Notes under the pieces: generated by a model | The model's input: the letters and a program-made list of their open reading frames with translations, nothing else | Told to the model about the DNA's origin: nothing | Databases searched by the model: none | In this document: piece after piece, positions 18,705-27,049 of the stretch | Layout of the letters: each line of letters begins with the position of its first letter | How positions within the stretch are numbered: the first letter of the stretch is position 1 | Program-made: the position numbers and the translations under genes | Assembly (NCBI GenBank): GCA_944385415.1 | Contig: CALWXC010000001.1 | Location: forward strand, 124,001 to 188,000 | Source of the DNA: an uncultured Oscillospiraceae bacterium | Lineage (GTDB): Bacteria; Bacillota; Clostridia; Oscillospirales; Oscillospiraceae | Direction: 5' to 3' | DNA: 64,000 nt

Positions 18705-19453
18705 TGGAAACACCGTTGATCGCCTTTGAAGAAGTCTCCAAGCTGTACCACATGGGCGACAGCATTGTGGTGGCCGCCGACAAGATTTCCATGGAGATTT
18801 ACCGGGGAGAATTTGTGGCCATTGTGGGCCAGTCCGGTTCCGGTAAGTCCACCTGTATGAATATCATCGGCTGCCTGGACGTGCCCACCTCCGGCCGGTA
18901 CCTCCTGGACGGCCAGGACGTGGGCAAGATGAACAAAAACCAGCTGGCGGAAATCCGCAACAAAATGCTGGGCTTCATCTTCCAGCAGTACAACCTTTTG
19001 CCCAAACTGACCCTGCTGGAAAACGTCATGGTGCCCCTGATGTACGCCGGTGTCCCCCTGCGGGAGCGGAAGCAGCGGGCCATGGATGCGCTGGAGAGCG
19101 TGGGTCTGGCCAGCAAGTATAAGCACCGGCCCAATCAGCTGTCCGGCGGCCAGCAGCAGCGTGTCTCCATTGCCAGAGCCCTGGTGGGCATGCCGTCGGT
19201 GATTCTGGCCGACGAGCCCACCGGCGCATTGGATTCCAAAACGGGCCGGGAGGTCCTCAACATCCTCCAGGGCCTCAACCAGCAGGGCAACACCGTGGTG
19301 CTGATCACCCATGACAACTCCATCGCCGCCACGGCCAAACGGATCATCCGTCTGGAGGATGGCCGGGTGGTCTACGACGGACCCTCCGACGATCCCAAGG
19401 CCTTCGTCCGGGGCGGCATGGCCGCCGGTGAGACGGGAGGTGGCCCCGCTTGA
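18704..19453 (+). CDS. MacB-type ABC transporter ATPase
   Basis: The 249-residue protein has Walker A GQSGSGKST, Q-loop QQYNLLPKLT, signature LSGGQQQRVSIARAL, Walker B VILADEPTGALD and the H-loop in VLITHD. This is the MacB/LolD subclass that powers mechanotransmission exporters. It overlaps the adaptor gene by one base and the permease gene by four, so the three proteins are made in step. It sits on the cytoplasmic face with the permease encoded next. Confidence 0.93.
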   Translation: METPLIAFEEVSKLYHMGDSIVVAADKISMEIYRGEFVAIVGQSGSGKSTCMNIIGCLDVPTSGRYLLDGQDVGKMNKNQLAEIRNKMLGFIFQQYNLLPKLTLLENVMVPLMYAGVPLRERKQRAMDALESVGLASKYKHRPNQLSGGQQQRVSIARALVGMPSVILADEPTGALDSKTGREVLNILQGLNQQGNTVVLITHDNSIAATAKRIIRLEDGRVVYDGPSDDPKAFVRGGMAAGETGGGPA

Positions 19454-20643
19454 ACGTCATGGAATCCTTTAAAATGGCGGTGGGCAACATCCGCACCAGT
19501 AAAATGCGGTCGTTCCTCACCATGCTGGGCATCATCATCGGCGTGGCCGCCGTCATCGTCATTGTGGGCATGGGCAACGGCATGGAAATTTACATGACCG
19601 AGCAATTCGAGTCCATGGGCACCAATACCCTGACGGTATCCATTTACGGCCGCGGCACCGGCCGCACCGTCACCGATGAGGACATGTATGACATTGTGGG
19701 GCGCAACAGCGACGCATTGGAGCTGCTGTCGCCCACGGTCACCATGCAGTCTCCCGCCAAAATCGGTACCGATACCATCACCAGCACCTCCATTACCGGC
19801 GTCAGTGAGGACTACTTCACCATTAAAGATTACGACGTGGCCATGGGCCGGGGGCTGCAATATGTGGATATGCTCAAACGCAGCCGCGTCTGTGTGGTGG
19901 GTACCTATCTCAATCAGGAGTATTTCGGCGGCAACGCCCTGGGCCAGACCATCAAAATCGGTGGTACCCCCTTTACGGTGGTGGGCATCCTGAATGAGAT
20001 CGGCGACAGCACTGAATACAGCAGTGACAACGCCATTTTCGTGCCCTATACCACGGCGGCCCGGCTCAGCAATATGGGCACCATTTCCAGCTACACCGTC
20101 ACGGTCACCGATGTGAACAATTCCACCTGGTCCAAGGGCGTGCTGGAGAAGGAACTTTTTGATATTTTTGAGGACGAGAACGCCTATACGGTCATCTCCA
20201 TGGCGGAGATTCTCGACTTGATGACCCAAATGCTGGATGTGATGATTGCCGTTCTGGCAGCCATCGCCGCCATCTCTCTGGTGGTGGGCGGCATCGGCAT
20301 TATGAACATCATGCTGGTGTCCGTATCGGAACGGACGAGAGAAATCGGCGTCCGCAAGGCATTGGGCGCAAAAGAACGGTACATTATGAGCCAGTTTGTC
20401 ATTGAGGCAGCCACCACCAGCGCCATCGGCGGCGCGGTGGGCATCCTCTTTGGAGAGGGGCTGTCCAGCCTGGCCACGGCCATTATTGTGGCCGCTCTGG
20501 ACACCGATCTGGCGGTGACGCCGTCGGCGGGCTCCATCGCCCTGGCCGTGGGCATCTCCGTGGCCATCGGCATTCTCTTCGGCTATCTGCCCGCCAAAAA
20601 GGCGGCGCGGCTCAACCCCATCGACGCGCTGCGTCACGACTAG
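19450..20643 (+). CDS. MacB-type ABC transporter permease
   Basis: The 397-residue protein has one N-terminal membrane helix (about residues 22-42), a large external MacB-type domain, and three C-terminal helices with the FtsX-family segment ERTREIGVRKALGA. The likely start is TTG at 19450, nine bases after GGGAGG and overlapping the ATPase stop; an ATG at 19459 is possible. With the upstream ATPase and adaptor it makes an export complex. The downstream S-layer gene begins 17 bases after its stop. Confidence 0.9.
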   Translation: MNVMESFKMAVGNIRTSKMRSFLTMLGIIIGVAAVIVIVGMGNGMEIYMTEQFESMGTNTLTVSIYGRGTGRTVTDEDMYDIVGRNSDALELLSPTVTMQSPAKIGTDTITSTSITGVSEDYFTIKDYDVAMGRGLQYVDMLKRSRVCVVGTYLNQEYFGGNALGQTIKIGGTPFTVVGILNEIGDSTEYSSDNAIFVPYTTAARLSNMGTISSYTVTVTDVNNSTWSKGVLEKELFDIFEDENAYTVISMAEILDLMTQMLDVMIAVLAAIAAISLVVGGIGIMNIMLVSVSERTREIGVRKALGAKERYIMSQFVIEAATTSAIGGAVGILFGEGLSSLATAIIVAALDTDLAVTPSAGSIALAVGISVAIGILFGYLPAKKAARLNPIDALRHD

Positions 20644-20659
20644 GAGGTAGAATACGATT

Positions 20660-22516
20660 ATGTGGAAACGACTGACGGGCCTGTTTCTGGCTCTGACGCT
20701 GCTGGCTGGTCTGCTGGCCCTGCCGGCTGCCGCCGCCGAAACCGGCGAACCGGTGGCCACGGTCCAGGCGTTGGGCATCCTCAACGGCGACCAGAACGGC
20801 AATCTCAATCTCTCGGGCAATGTGACCCGGGCCCAGTTCTGCAAAATGCTGGTGGCGGCGTCCCCCTATCGGGATACCGTAGGCGGCAGCGGCGGATACT
20901 CCCTGTTCACCGATGTGAAAAGCGACCACTGGGCAGTGGAGTACATCAAAACCGCCGTGGACAACGGCTGGCTCCTGGGCTACCTGGACGGCAGCTTCCA
21001 TCCGGACAGCTCCATCACCCTGGAGGAGGCGGCCACGGTGGCGCTGCGGGTCCTGGGGTATACCAATGCGGACCTGGCCGGTTCCTATCCGGCGGCCCAG
21101 CTGTCCAAGTTCAACGCCCTGGGCCTGCATGCGGGCTTCTCCACCGGCCAGGGCCAGGCCATGAGCCGCATGGACTGCGCGTGGCTCTTCTATAATCTGC
21201 TGGCCACGGAGACCAAGGACGGCCAGATTTACGGCCAGACCCTGGGTTATACCCTGGATTCCACCGGCCATGTGGATTACGGCTCCCTGGTGACCTCGGA
21301 GACCGAAGGCCCCTTCACTGTGTCCGGCACGGTTTCGCTGCCCTTTGACCGCAGCAGTGCCACCGTCTACCGCAACGGCACGTTGTCCGACTGGAGCCAG
21401 GTGGCCAACTACGATATTTACTATTACAACACCAATTTGCAGACGGTTTGGGTCTATTCCAACCGGATTACCGGCACCTATACGGCGGCCAGCCCCTCTG
21501 CGGTGGCGCCCACGTCGGTGACGGTGGCCGGTAACACCTATGCCATTGAATCCTCCACCGCTGCCCATAAGCTGTCGTCCCAGGGCGAATACGGCATCGG
21601 TGACACGGTGACGCTGCTGCTGGGTATGAACGGCGGTGTGGCCGATGTCTGCGACGTCTCCTCCGCTGCCGGCAGCTATTACGGCGTGGTGACCAGCGCG
21701 GAGCAGCAGTCCATTGTGACCTCCGGCGGCGACGCGGTGGTGGAGCAGACGCTGAAGGTCCTGTGTACCGATGGCGTGGAGCGCACCTTCACCGGTTCCT
21801 ATGCCTATGACGTGGGCAGCGTGGTCCGGGTGGATTACGGCCAGAAGTCCGTGGTGGAGCGGCAGGGTGTTCTGGCCCTGTCCGGCAAGGTCAACAGCAC
21901 CGGCACGGCGTTGGGGAACTACACCCTGTCCGACCAGGTAGAAATCCTCGATTCCAGCAGCTCCGGCAGCGCGGTGCGGATTTATCCCAAGCGGCTGGCC
22001 GGTGTGACGCTGGAGCGGGACAACGTGCTGTTTTACCACTTCGACAGCCAGGGTAAGATTGACCGGCTGATTCTCCGGGACGCCACCGGCGACGCCGAGG
22101 ACTATGTCCTCTTCACCTCGGTGTTTGACGATGTGGATGAAAAGGTTCCGTCCTACCAGGGTCTCTATACGTACCTGCGTGCCGGTCAGTCCCAGAGCTA
22201 TACCTCTGTGGACTGGATGTATCATCTCCAGGTGGGCGGCGGCGTGATTGAATACAACAAGGGCCAAGTGGACCAGATGAAAAACATCAGTAGCGCCACC
22301 CTTACCAGCCTGTCCGGCGCCACAGCCACGGTGGGGAACCGGACCTATACGGTCAATGACAACGTGCAGGTCTATGTGGTGTCCGACGGCGAATACTTCC
22401 AGGTTCCGGCGTCCTCGGTGGAGGATACGGACCGGTATACGCTGACGGCGTGGTATGACGATTTGGGCTATCCTGCCGGCGGTCAGGTCCGCCTGATTGT
22501 GGCCCGTGAAAAATAA
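20660..22516 (+). CDS. SLH-domain surface protein
   Basis: The 618-residue protein has a cleavable signal ([20 protein letters not shown]) and then about three S-layer homology repeats in residues 25-190, marked by [31 protein letters not shown] and [20 protein letters not shown]. The remaining 420 residues are a beta-rich region rich in Ser, Thr and Gly that I cannot place in a family. It should be anchored to the cell wall through the SLH part. It begins 17 bases after the permease gene with GGAGG, so it is co-transcribed with the exporter and may act with it at the envelope. Confidence 0.85.
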   Translation: MWKRLTGLFLALTLLAGLLALPAAAAETGEPVATVQALGILNGDQNGNLNLSGNVTRAQFCKMLVAASPYRDTVGGSGGYSLFTDVKSDHWAVEYIKTAVDNGWLLGYLDGSFHPDSSITLEEAATVALRVLGYTNADLAGSYPAAQLSKFNALGLHAGFSTGQGQAMSRMDCAWLFYNLLATETKDGQIYGQTLGYTLDSTGHVDYGSLVTSETEGPFTVSGTVSLPFDRSSATVYRNGTLSDWSQVANYDIYYYNTNLQTVWVYSNRITGTYTAASPSAVAPTSVTVAGNTYAIESSTAAHKLSSQGEYGIGDTVTLLLGMNGGVADVCDVSSAAGSYYGVVTSAEQQSIVTSGGDAVVEQTLKVLCTDGVERTFTGSYAYDVGSVVRVDYGQKSVVERQGVLALSGKVNSTGTALGNYTLSDQVEILDSSSSGSAVRIYPKRLAGVTLERDNVLFYHFDSQGKIDRLILRDATGDAEDYVLFTSVFDDVDEKVPSYQGLYTYLRAGQSQSYTSVDWMYHLQVGGGVIEYNKGQVDQMKNISSATLTSLSGATATVGNRTYTVNDNVQVYVVSDGEYFQVPASSVEDTDRYTLTAWYDDLGYPAGGQVRLIVAREK

Positions 22517-22766
22517 TCGCTGTTACGCGTATATGCTCCGGTGTGCCGACGGGACGTTGTACACCGGCTGGACTAACGATTTGCAGCACCGCGTGGAAAC
22601 CCACAACGCCGGGAAAGGGGCCAAATACACCCGGACCCGGCGGCCTGTGGAGCTGTGCTACTATGAGACCTTCGATACTGTATCGGAGGCCATGCGGCGG
22701 GAAGCGGCCATCAAAAAGCTGACCCGCCAGCAGAAACTCCGGCTGATGGCCGGAACAACGGAATAA
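22506..22766 (+). CDS. GIY-YIG nuclease-family protein (YhbQ-like)
   Basis: The 86-residue protein has [20 protein letters not shown], a small GIY-YIG-type nuclease domain with the conserved Arg and later Glu (ELCYYE), as in YhbQ/UPF0213 proteins. The GTG at 22506 is inside the end of the SLH gene, implying translational coupling; a TTG three codons earlier is the alternative. Family members act on nucleic acids in unclear roles. The only context is its place at the end of the export/SLH operon. Confidence 0.8.
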   Translation: MKNNRCYAYMLRCADGTLYTGWTNDLQHRVETHNAGKGAKYTRTRRPVELCYYETFDTVSEAMRREAAIKKLTRQQKLRLMAGTTE

Positions 22767-22768
22767 AC

Positions 22769-22809
22769 ACCGGCCCGCCGTGCAGCAAAGCGCACGACGG
22801 GCCGGTTTC
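22769..22809 (+). terminator. Terminator after the GIY-YIG gene
   Basis: ACCGGCCCGCCGTGC pairs with GCGCACGACGGGCCGGT (with one bulge) and is followed by TTTCTT, ending the operon that starts near 16930. Confidence 0.8.
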
Positions 22810-22939
22810 TTGCTCCGCCGGTAACGGATGCAGTAGGAAACATATGGATTTGTCCGGGGTTCTGTGCTATACTTTTCTCAAGAGAAGCGCGGCAATGCCG
22901 ACTGCTGCGCAATATCAATCTTGCAAGGAGGAATCCGCG

Positions 22940-23380
22940 ATGATTCGTTGGAAACAGCAGGAAACGGGTGAGGGAGAATTTGACAGCCAATTTTTCCGCA
23001 ATGAGGATGGCAATACCCTATGTGTCTATGCCAATGGAGACAGCTCCGATTTGATGGCGTGTGCCGAACGTTGTGTGGAGGCGTTCAACCACCTGCCGGA
23101 CGCTGTGATTCAGGAACTTTGCAAACAGCTTACAGACTGCGCCCAGGCAGGCGACGGCCTGGAGGAGGAATTTGAACTGCCGTCCCTGGAGAATCCCCAG
23201 GCGATTCTGGAATATTGCTGGTTTGTGGCGCTGTATGTCGATATGGAGAACGAAGACGACGAAATCGCCTATGCCGTGGAAGGCGAAGGGGAATGGGGCG
23301 AGAATATCGGCTTTTACATCCAGAATAACCGGGTGGTTTATGTGGGCCCCGATTATCTGACGTATATGAAACATGGATGA
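22940..23380 (+). CDS. Hypothetical acidic cytoplasmic protein
   Basis: The 146-residue protein has no signal or membrane segment and is strongly acidic (GDGLEEEFELPSLENP, DMENEDDEIAYAVEGEGEWGEN). The DUF6985-like tail GEWGENIGFYIQNNRVVYVGP gives only weak resemblance, so I do not assign a function. The ATG at 22940 follows GCAAGGAGGAATCC, a strong site; the open frame extends upstream but without one. It is monocistronic, with a terminator directly after the stop. Confidence 0.6.
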   Translation: MIRWKQQETGEGEFDSQFFRNEDGNTLCVYANGDSSDLMACAERCVEAFNHLPDAVIQELCKQLTDCAQAGDGLEEEFELPSLENPQAILEYCWFVALYVDMENEDDEIAYAVEGEGEWGENIGFYIQNNRVVYVGPDYLTYMKHG

Positions 23381-23386
23381 TGCGAT

Positions 23387-23412
23387 AAGGGCGGGACTGG
23401 TGTCCCGCCCTT
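23387..23412 (+). terminator. Terminator after the hypothetical gene
   Basis: AAGGGCGGGAC / GTCCCGCCCTT form a perfect hairpin six bases after the stop codon. Confidence 0.8.
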
Positions 23413-23429
23413 GGCTATTTACGAAACAG

Positions 23430-23632
23430 CATGCAACCGGTTGCTTGCCCCCGCCGCGTTGCGCGGTCCGCATTCGCCCCGGTGCGGCGGGGAACGGTAC
23501 CCGGTACCGTCGGGACGACGCCCCAGGGCGGTCTCTCTTGGCCCATTGGGCCAATTCACCCGTCCCCTACAAACCCGGACAGGGCGCCGACATGGGGCGT
23601 AGGGCGGGAGCTGCGTATCCCGCCGCTGGGAA
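23430..23632. repeat. Mosaic intergenic repeat, partial copy without end motif
   Basis: This GC-rich gap contains TTGGCCCATTGGGCCAATTCACC and neighbouring CGCCCCAGGGCGGT, which recur in reverse orientation at 51130-51180, and a GGGCGTAGGGCGGG block like the one near 32270 and 51090. It carries several self-complementary stretches (GGTACCCGGTACC). No gene is credible here. Confidence 0.6.
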
Positions 23633-23633
23633 C

Positions 23634-24755
23634 TTACGACAACTCGGTGGTTTCCGTCAGTTGGGCAAACTTCGCCTCGGCTTCCTCCAAAATCGTCAGG
23701 CCCGCCGACAGCTGGGTACTGTCGCAGATCAGCAGCACCGATTCCCCGTGGGATTTGGCTGCGGCGGTGGCCGTCAGCCGCGCCGACGGCCGGTAATAGA
23801 CACAGTACCGGTCCTCCAACGCTGCGGCTTCCGCCGTATCGGGCAGCAGACAGAGCAACGTTTTACGGCCCAAAACTGCGTCCAGAGCGTTATTGGCCGC
23901 CCGCAACGCTTCTTCCAAGGGGCGGTCGTCGCGGTTGTCCACCGTCAGACCAATGGAATATCCGGATACGGTGAGCTGCCGGACCAGGTCGGGCTGCTCC
24001 AACAGCTCCTGTTCCGTGAAGAAAAACACGGCGGGCAGCGTTTCCGCTTGCAGCAGGGCCAGCGATTCAGCCATGGTATCCCCGTCGGTGATGGCCAGAT
24101 GGACTGTCACCGGTTCGCCCTCCTCCGGGTCCTCCGGGTCCGTTGTCGTACCCGGCTGGTTGGGCTGCTGGGGCGTGGTGGGAGTGGTAGGCGTGGAGGT
24201 CTCCGGCTGGCTGGGCTGTTCCGGCTTCGATTGGGTGGATTCGTACTGTTCCACCCGGTAGGCAATGAGGTTTTCCGCCTTGGTGATAAACAGACTGTCG
24301 TCATAGACCTGGCTGCCGGTGGTGAAGCGTACCACCGTATAGCCTCCGGCACTGGTCAGGACGCTGCACTGGACACCGAAATGGCCGGCGGAATAGGCGG
24401 CGGGCAGGAAAATCACGCCGTTTCGCAGCACCGCGCCCAGGGGCTGGGCGGTGTTGTTTTCATCGATGACGCCGCCGCCGCTCAGGTCAAAGACCAGACG
24501 GCCCGTGCGGTCCGTCAGCGTCACCGTATTGGCTGAGGCCGAATAGACCGGGTAGATATCCACGGAAGAAAACACCGTGTAGGGCACATAGCACACTCCG
24601 TTGGCATAAAAGGGCAGTTCCCCGCCGGACAGGGTCAGGGGAATGGTGTCATTGACGGCCACAAAGGCCAGATTGGATGCTCCGGCGGTGGGAACCGCCA
24701 GCAGGGACAGCACCAGAGCCGCGCAAAGCAGCAGGTGCAGCAGTCGTTTGCGCAC
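23634..24755 (-). CDS. Secreted stalk-domain/degenerate deacetylase-like protein
   Basis: The 373-residue protein has a signal peptide (LLHLLLCAALVLSLLAVPTAGA). Residues about 30-140 resemble the copper-amine-oxidase N-terminal-like stalk domain (YVPYTVFSSVDIYPVY, VFLPAAYSAGHFGV-type). A Pro/Thr-rich linker follows at about 185-215, and then a C-terminal region (ITDGDTMAESLALLQ, LPAVFFFTEQELLEQPDLVRQLTVSGYSIGL) that recalls NodB polysaccharide deacetylases but lacks the metal-binding His-x3-His. It is probably a non-catalytic wall-associated protein. The GTG start at 24755 has GGAGG eight bases upstream; the earlier GTG overlaps that site. The next gene upstream on the same strand encodes a membrane metallopeptidase. 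Confidence 0.6.
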   Translation of the reverse strand: MRKRLLHLLLCAALVLSLLAVPTAGASNLAFVAVNDTIPLTLSGGELPFYANGVCYVPYTVFSSVDIYPVYSASANTVTLTDRTGRLVFDLSGGGVIDENNTAQPLGAVLRNGVIFLPAAYSAGHFGVQCSVLTSAGGYTVVRFTTGSQVYDDSLFITKAENLIAYRVEQYESTQSKPEQPSQPETSTPTTPTTPQQPNQPGTTTDPEDPEEGEPVTVHLAITDGDTMAESLALLQAETLPAVFFFTEQELLEQPDLVRQLTVSGYSIGLTVDNRDDRPLEEALRAANNALDAVLGRKTLLCLLPDTAEAAALEDRYCVYYRPSARLTATAAAKSHGESVLLICDSTQLSAGLTILEEAEAKFAQLTETTELS

Positions 24756-24787
24756 CGTCTTCACCTCCTCCGTGGATACATGGTTTG

Positions 24788-25489
24788 TCAGTCATTGCGG
24801 CGGCGTCCGCCCACAATCAGCAGCAGACGCAGCAGCTGGGCCAGAGAGACGGCCAGGGCCGCCACATACGTCATGGCGGCGGCAGACAGCGTTTTTCTCG
24901 CGCCCACCATCTCGTCGTCGTCCAGCAGATGGCCCGATTCCAGTGCGGCCAAAGCCCGGCGGCTGGCGTTGAACTCCGTGGGCAGCGTCACCAGCTGGAA
25001 CACCGTGGACAGCGCAAAACAGGCAATGCCCGCATAGGCCAGCTGAACGCCCAGGTCGCCGCGGATGAACAGCAGACCCAGGAGAATCAAGGGGACGGCC
25101 AGTTTGGAGCCGATGTTGGTGACGGGAATAATGGCGGCCCGCAGCTTGATGGGCCCATAGCCCACGGCGTACTGGATGGCGTGGCCCGCCTCATGGGCCG
25201 CCACGCCGATGGCGGCGGTGGACGTGTCGTTGTAGACCGAATCCGACAGGCGGATGACATTGGTCCGGGGGTCGTAGTGGTCCGTCAGATTGCCGCCGAT
25301 GCGTTCAATGCGGACGTTGCGCAGACCGTTGGCGTCCAGGACCATACGGGCGGCGTCGGCGCCGGTGAGACGGCGGCGGGAACGCTGCTGGGAATATTTG
25401 CGAAAGGTTCCGTTGACGCGGCTGCTGGCCCACATGGCGAAAATCACCGCGGGCAGCACCAGAACCAGATAATAATAATCAAAAAACAT
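24788..25489 (-). CDS. Membrane zinc metallopeptidase (YugP-like)
   Basis: The 233-residue protein has an N-terminal membrane segment (YYYLVLVLPAVIFAMW), the zinc motif AAHEAGHAIQYA around residue 120, and two further hydrophobic segments (VTNIGSKLAVPLILLGLLFI, AYAGIACFALSTVFQ). This is the YugP family of neutral zinc metallopeptidases. The ATG at 25489 is chosen because AAGGAAG lies ten bases upstream; the GTG at 25498 is too close to it. The substrate is unknown. It is followed by the secreted stalk-domain gene after 32 bases. Confidence 0.85.
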   Translation of the reverse strand: MFFDYYYLVLVLPAVIFAMWASSRVNGTFRKYSQQRSRRRLTGADAARMVLDANGLRNVRIERIGGNLTDHYDPRTNVIRLSDSVYNDTSTAAIGVAAHEAGHAIQYAVGYGPIKLRAAIIPVTNIGSKLAVPLILLGLLFIRGDLGVQLAYAGIACFALSTVFQLVTLPTEFNASRRALAALESGHLLDDDEMVGARKTLSAAAMTYVAALAVSLAQLLRLLLIVGGRRRND

Positions 25490-25535
25490 GGTAACCACAC
25501 TTCCTTGCAGTTTTACAGCTATTGTACCCCAAGAT

Positions 25536-25905
25536 TGTGAATAAATCTACCCTTGGCGTGTTGATATTGACTTTGTGGATAACCCTGTTGGGAAGTTGTG
25601 CACAAACTGTGGAGAACTGGAACCATTGGGGCGATATTCGCCCATCATAGGGGCCAAATCGGACCCTATAGTGGTGTCAATTTGGCGCCCTAGTAATAAT
25701 AAATAATAATAATAAATAAATTATAACCAGAAAGAAAGAATAAAAAGAAAGAAAGAGCGCCGGAGGGCAGTTATCCACAGGCCGGCGCAAAAAAAGTTGA
25801 CAATTGTAAAATTTTTTCTTCTAAACAACACGGCGGCAGCCCTTGATAACAGGGGCGTGCCGCCGTTGGACTGTTGGAAATTGGTAAAAATTGGTTCTAT
25901 CCACA
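25536..25905. other. DnaA-box cluster with AT-rich tract
   Basis: This 432-base gene-free region holds perfect DnaA boxes TGTGGATAA (25574-25582) and TTATCCACA (25771-25779). Three one-mismatch boxes are at 25536-25544, 25608-25616 and 25897-25905. Between them, 25692-25727 is almost pure A/T with repeated TAA/TAG triplets like a DnaA-trio unwinding element. Nested inverted repeats (GGGGCCAAAT...ATTTGGCGCCC) lie at 25651-25690. It is not next to dnaA or dnaN. It may be an origin-like or DnaA-titrating site, or a chance AT-rich gap. Confidence 0.5.
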
Positions 25906-25921
25906 GGGTATAATACCCTTG

Positions 25922-27046
25922 TCAGGAAAGGCGGGAGGCGAAGTCCTCATAGCCGAACTGCCGGACCACCGTTTCTTTGCCGTCCAGATCCCGCCAGACG
26001 ATGGCAGGCAGGGACATGCCGTTGAAGGTGTTGGTTTTGACCATGGTGTACAATGCCATGTCCCCAAAGGTCAGCCGCGTGCCTTCCGTCAGCGGCGCGT
26101 CAAAGGAGTAATCCCCGATGATGTCGCCGGCCAGACAGGTGGGACCGCCCAACCGGTAGGTGTAGGCCTTTTCTCCGGTCTCGCCGCTGCCCAGCAGGGG
26201 GGGACGGTAGGGCATTTCCAGCACGTCGGGCATGTGACAGGCGGCGGAGGTGTCCAGAATGGCTAGATCGAGGTCGTTGTGGAGGACCTCCAGAACTTCC
26301 GTCACCAGAAAGCCGCTGTTCAGCACAACAGCTTCTCCCGGCTCCAGGTAGACCGTCACGTTGTACCGCTTCCGCAGCCCTTTCACCAGATGCACCAGCC
26401 GTTCCACGTCGTAGTCGGACCGGGTGATGTGATGGCCGCCGCCCAGGTTCAGCCATTGCATCTGGGGCAGATATTGGCCGAACTGTTTCTCGAAGGCTTT
26501 CAGCGTCGTCTCCAGATCGTCGGAATTCTGCTCACAGAGGGTGTGGAAGTGGAGACCGTCCAGCAGGGGCAAAAGGTCCTCGTCGAAGTTCTCCAGCGTG
26601 GTGCCCAGCCGGGAACCGGGGGCGCAGGGGTCATAGATGGCGTGGCCTTCCTGGGTGGAACAGCGGGGATTGGTCCGCAGTCCCACGCTTTTCCCCGCTT
26701 CTCTGGCACGGGGGCCAAACTTCCGCAGTTGATTGGGGCTGTTGAACACAAAGTGGTCGGCGTAGGCCAAAAGCTCGTTGAACTCGTCTTCCCGGTAGGC
26801 CGGGGAAAACACATGGGTTTCGCCGCCGAAGTTCTCCTTGCCCAGCCGGGCTTCATAGAGCCCGCTGGCCGTGGTGCCGCAGAGATACGACGCAATCAGG
26901 GGGTAGCAGTAGAACATGGAAAAGGCTTTCTGGGCCAGGAGGATGCGGCAGCCCGCTTCCTCCTGCACCTGCCGCAAAAGCTCCAGATTCTTCCGCAAAA
27001 GCCCCTCGTCCACGACGAAATAGGGGGTGCGAATGGCGTCGCTCAT
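25922..27046 (-). CDS. nspC: Carboxynorspermidine/carboxyspermidine decarboxylase
   Basis: The 374-residue PLP enzyme of the alanine-racemase fold has the cofactor lysine in LLAQKAFSMF, HFHTLCEQ, WLNLGGGHHI, EPGEAVVLNSGF and DTSAACHMPDVLEMPYRP, all typical of NspC. It decarboxylates carboxyspermidine (or carboxynorspermidine) to spermidine. Its gene starts three bases after the carboxyspermidine dehydrogenase gene and is the last of the six-gene polyamine operon. Diaminopimelate and ornithine decarboxylases of the same fold lack the DTSAACHMPDV element. Confidence 0.93.
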   Translation of the reverse strand: MSDAIRTPYFVVDEGLLRKNLELLRQVQEEAGCRILLAQKAFSMFYCYPLIASYLCGTTASGLYEARLGKENFGGETHVFSPAYREDEFNELLAYADHFVFNSPNQLRKFGPRAREAGKSVGLRTNPRCSTQEGHAIYDPCAPGSRLGTTLENFDEDLLPLLDGLHFHTLCEQNSDDLETTLKAFEKQFGQYLPQMQWLNLGGGHHITRSDYDVERLVHLVKGLRKRYNVTVYLEPGEAVVLNSGFLVTEVLEVLHNDLDLAILDTSAACHMPDVLEMPYRPPLLGSGETGEKAYTYRLGGPTCLAGDIIGDYSFDAPLTEGTRLTFGDMALYTMVKTNTFNGMSLPAIVWRDLDGKETVVRQFGYEDFASRLS

Positions 27047-27049
27047 GAA

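Noticed and set aside
25536..25905. Chromosomal oriC
   Set aside because: Boxes and an AT-rich tract are present, but dnaA, dnaN, rpmH and similar genes are absent and gene orientation does not diverge from this point. I kept it only as an origin-like finding.
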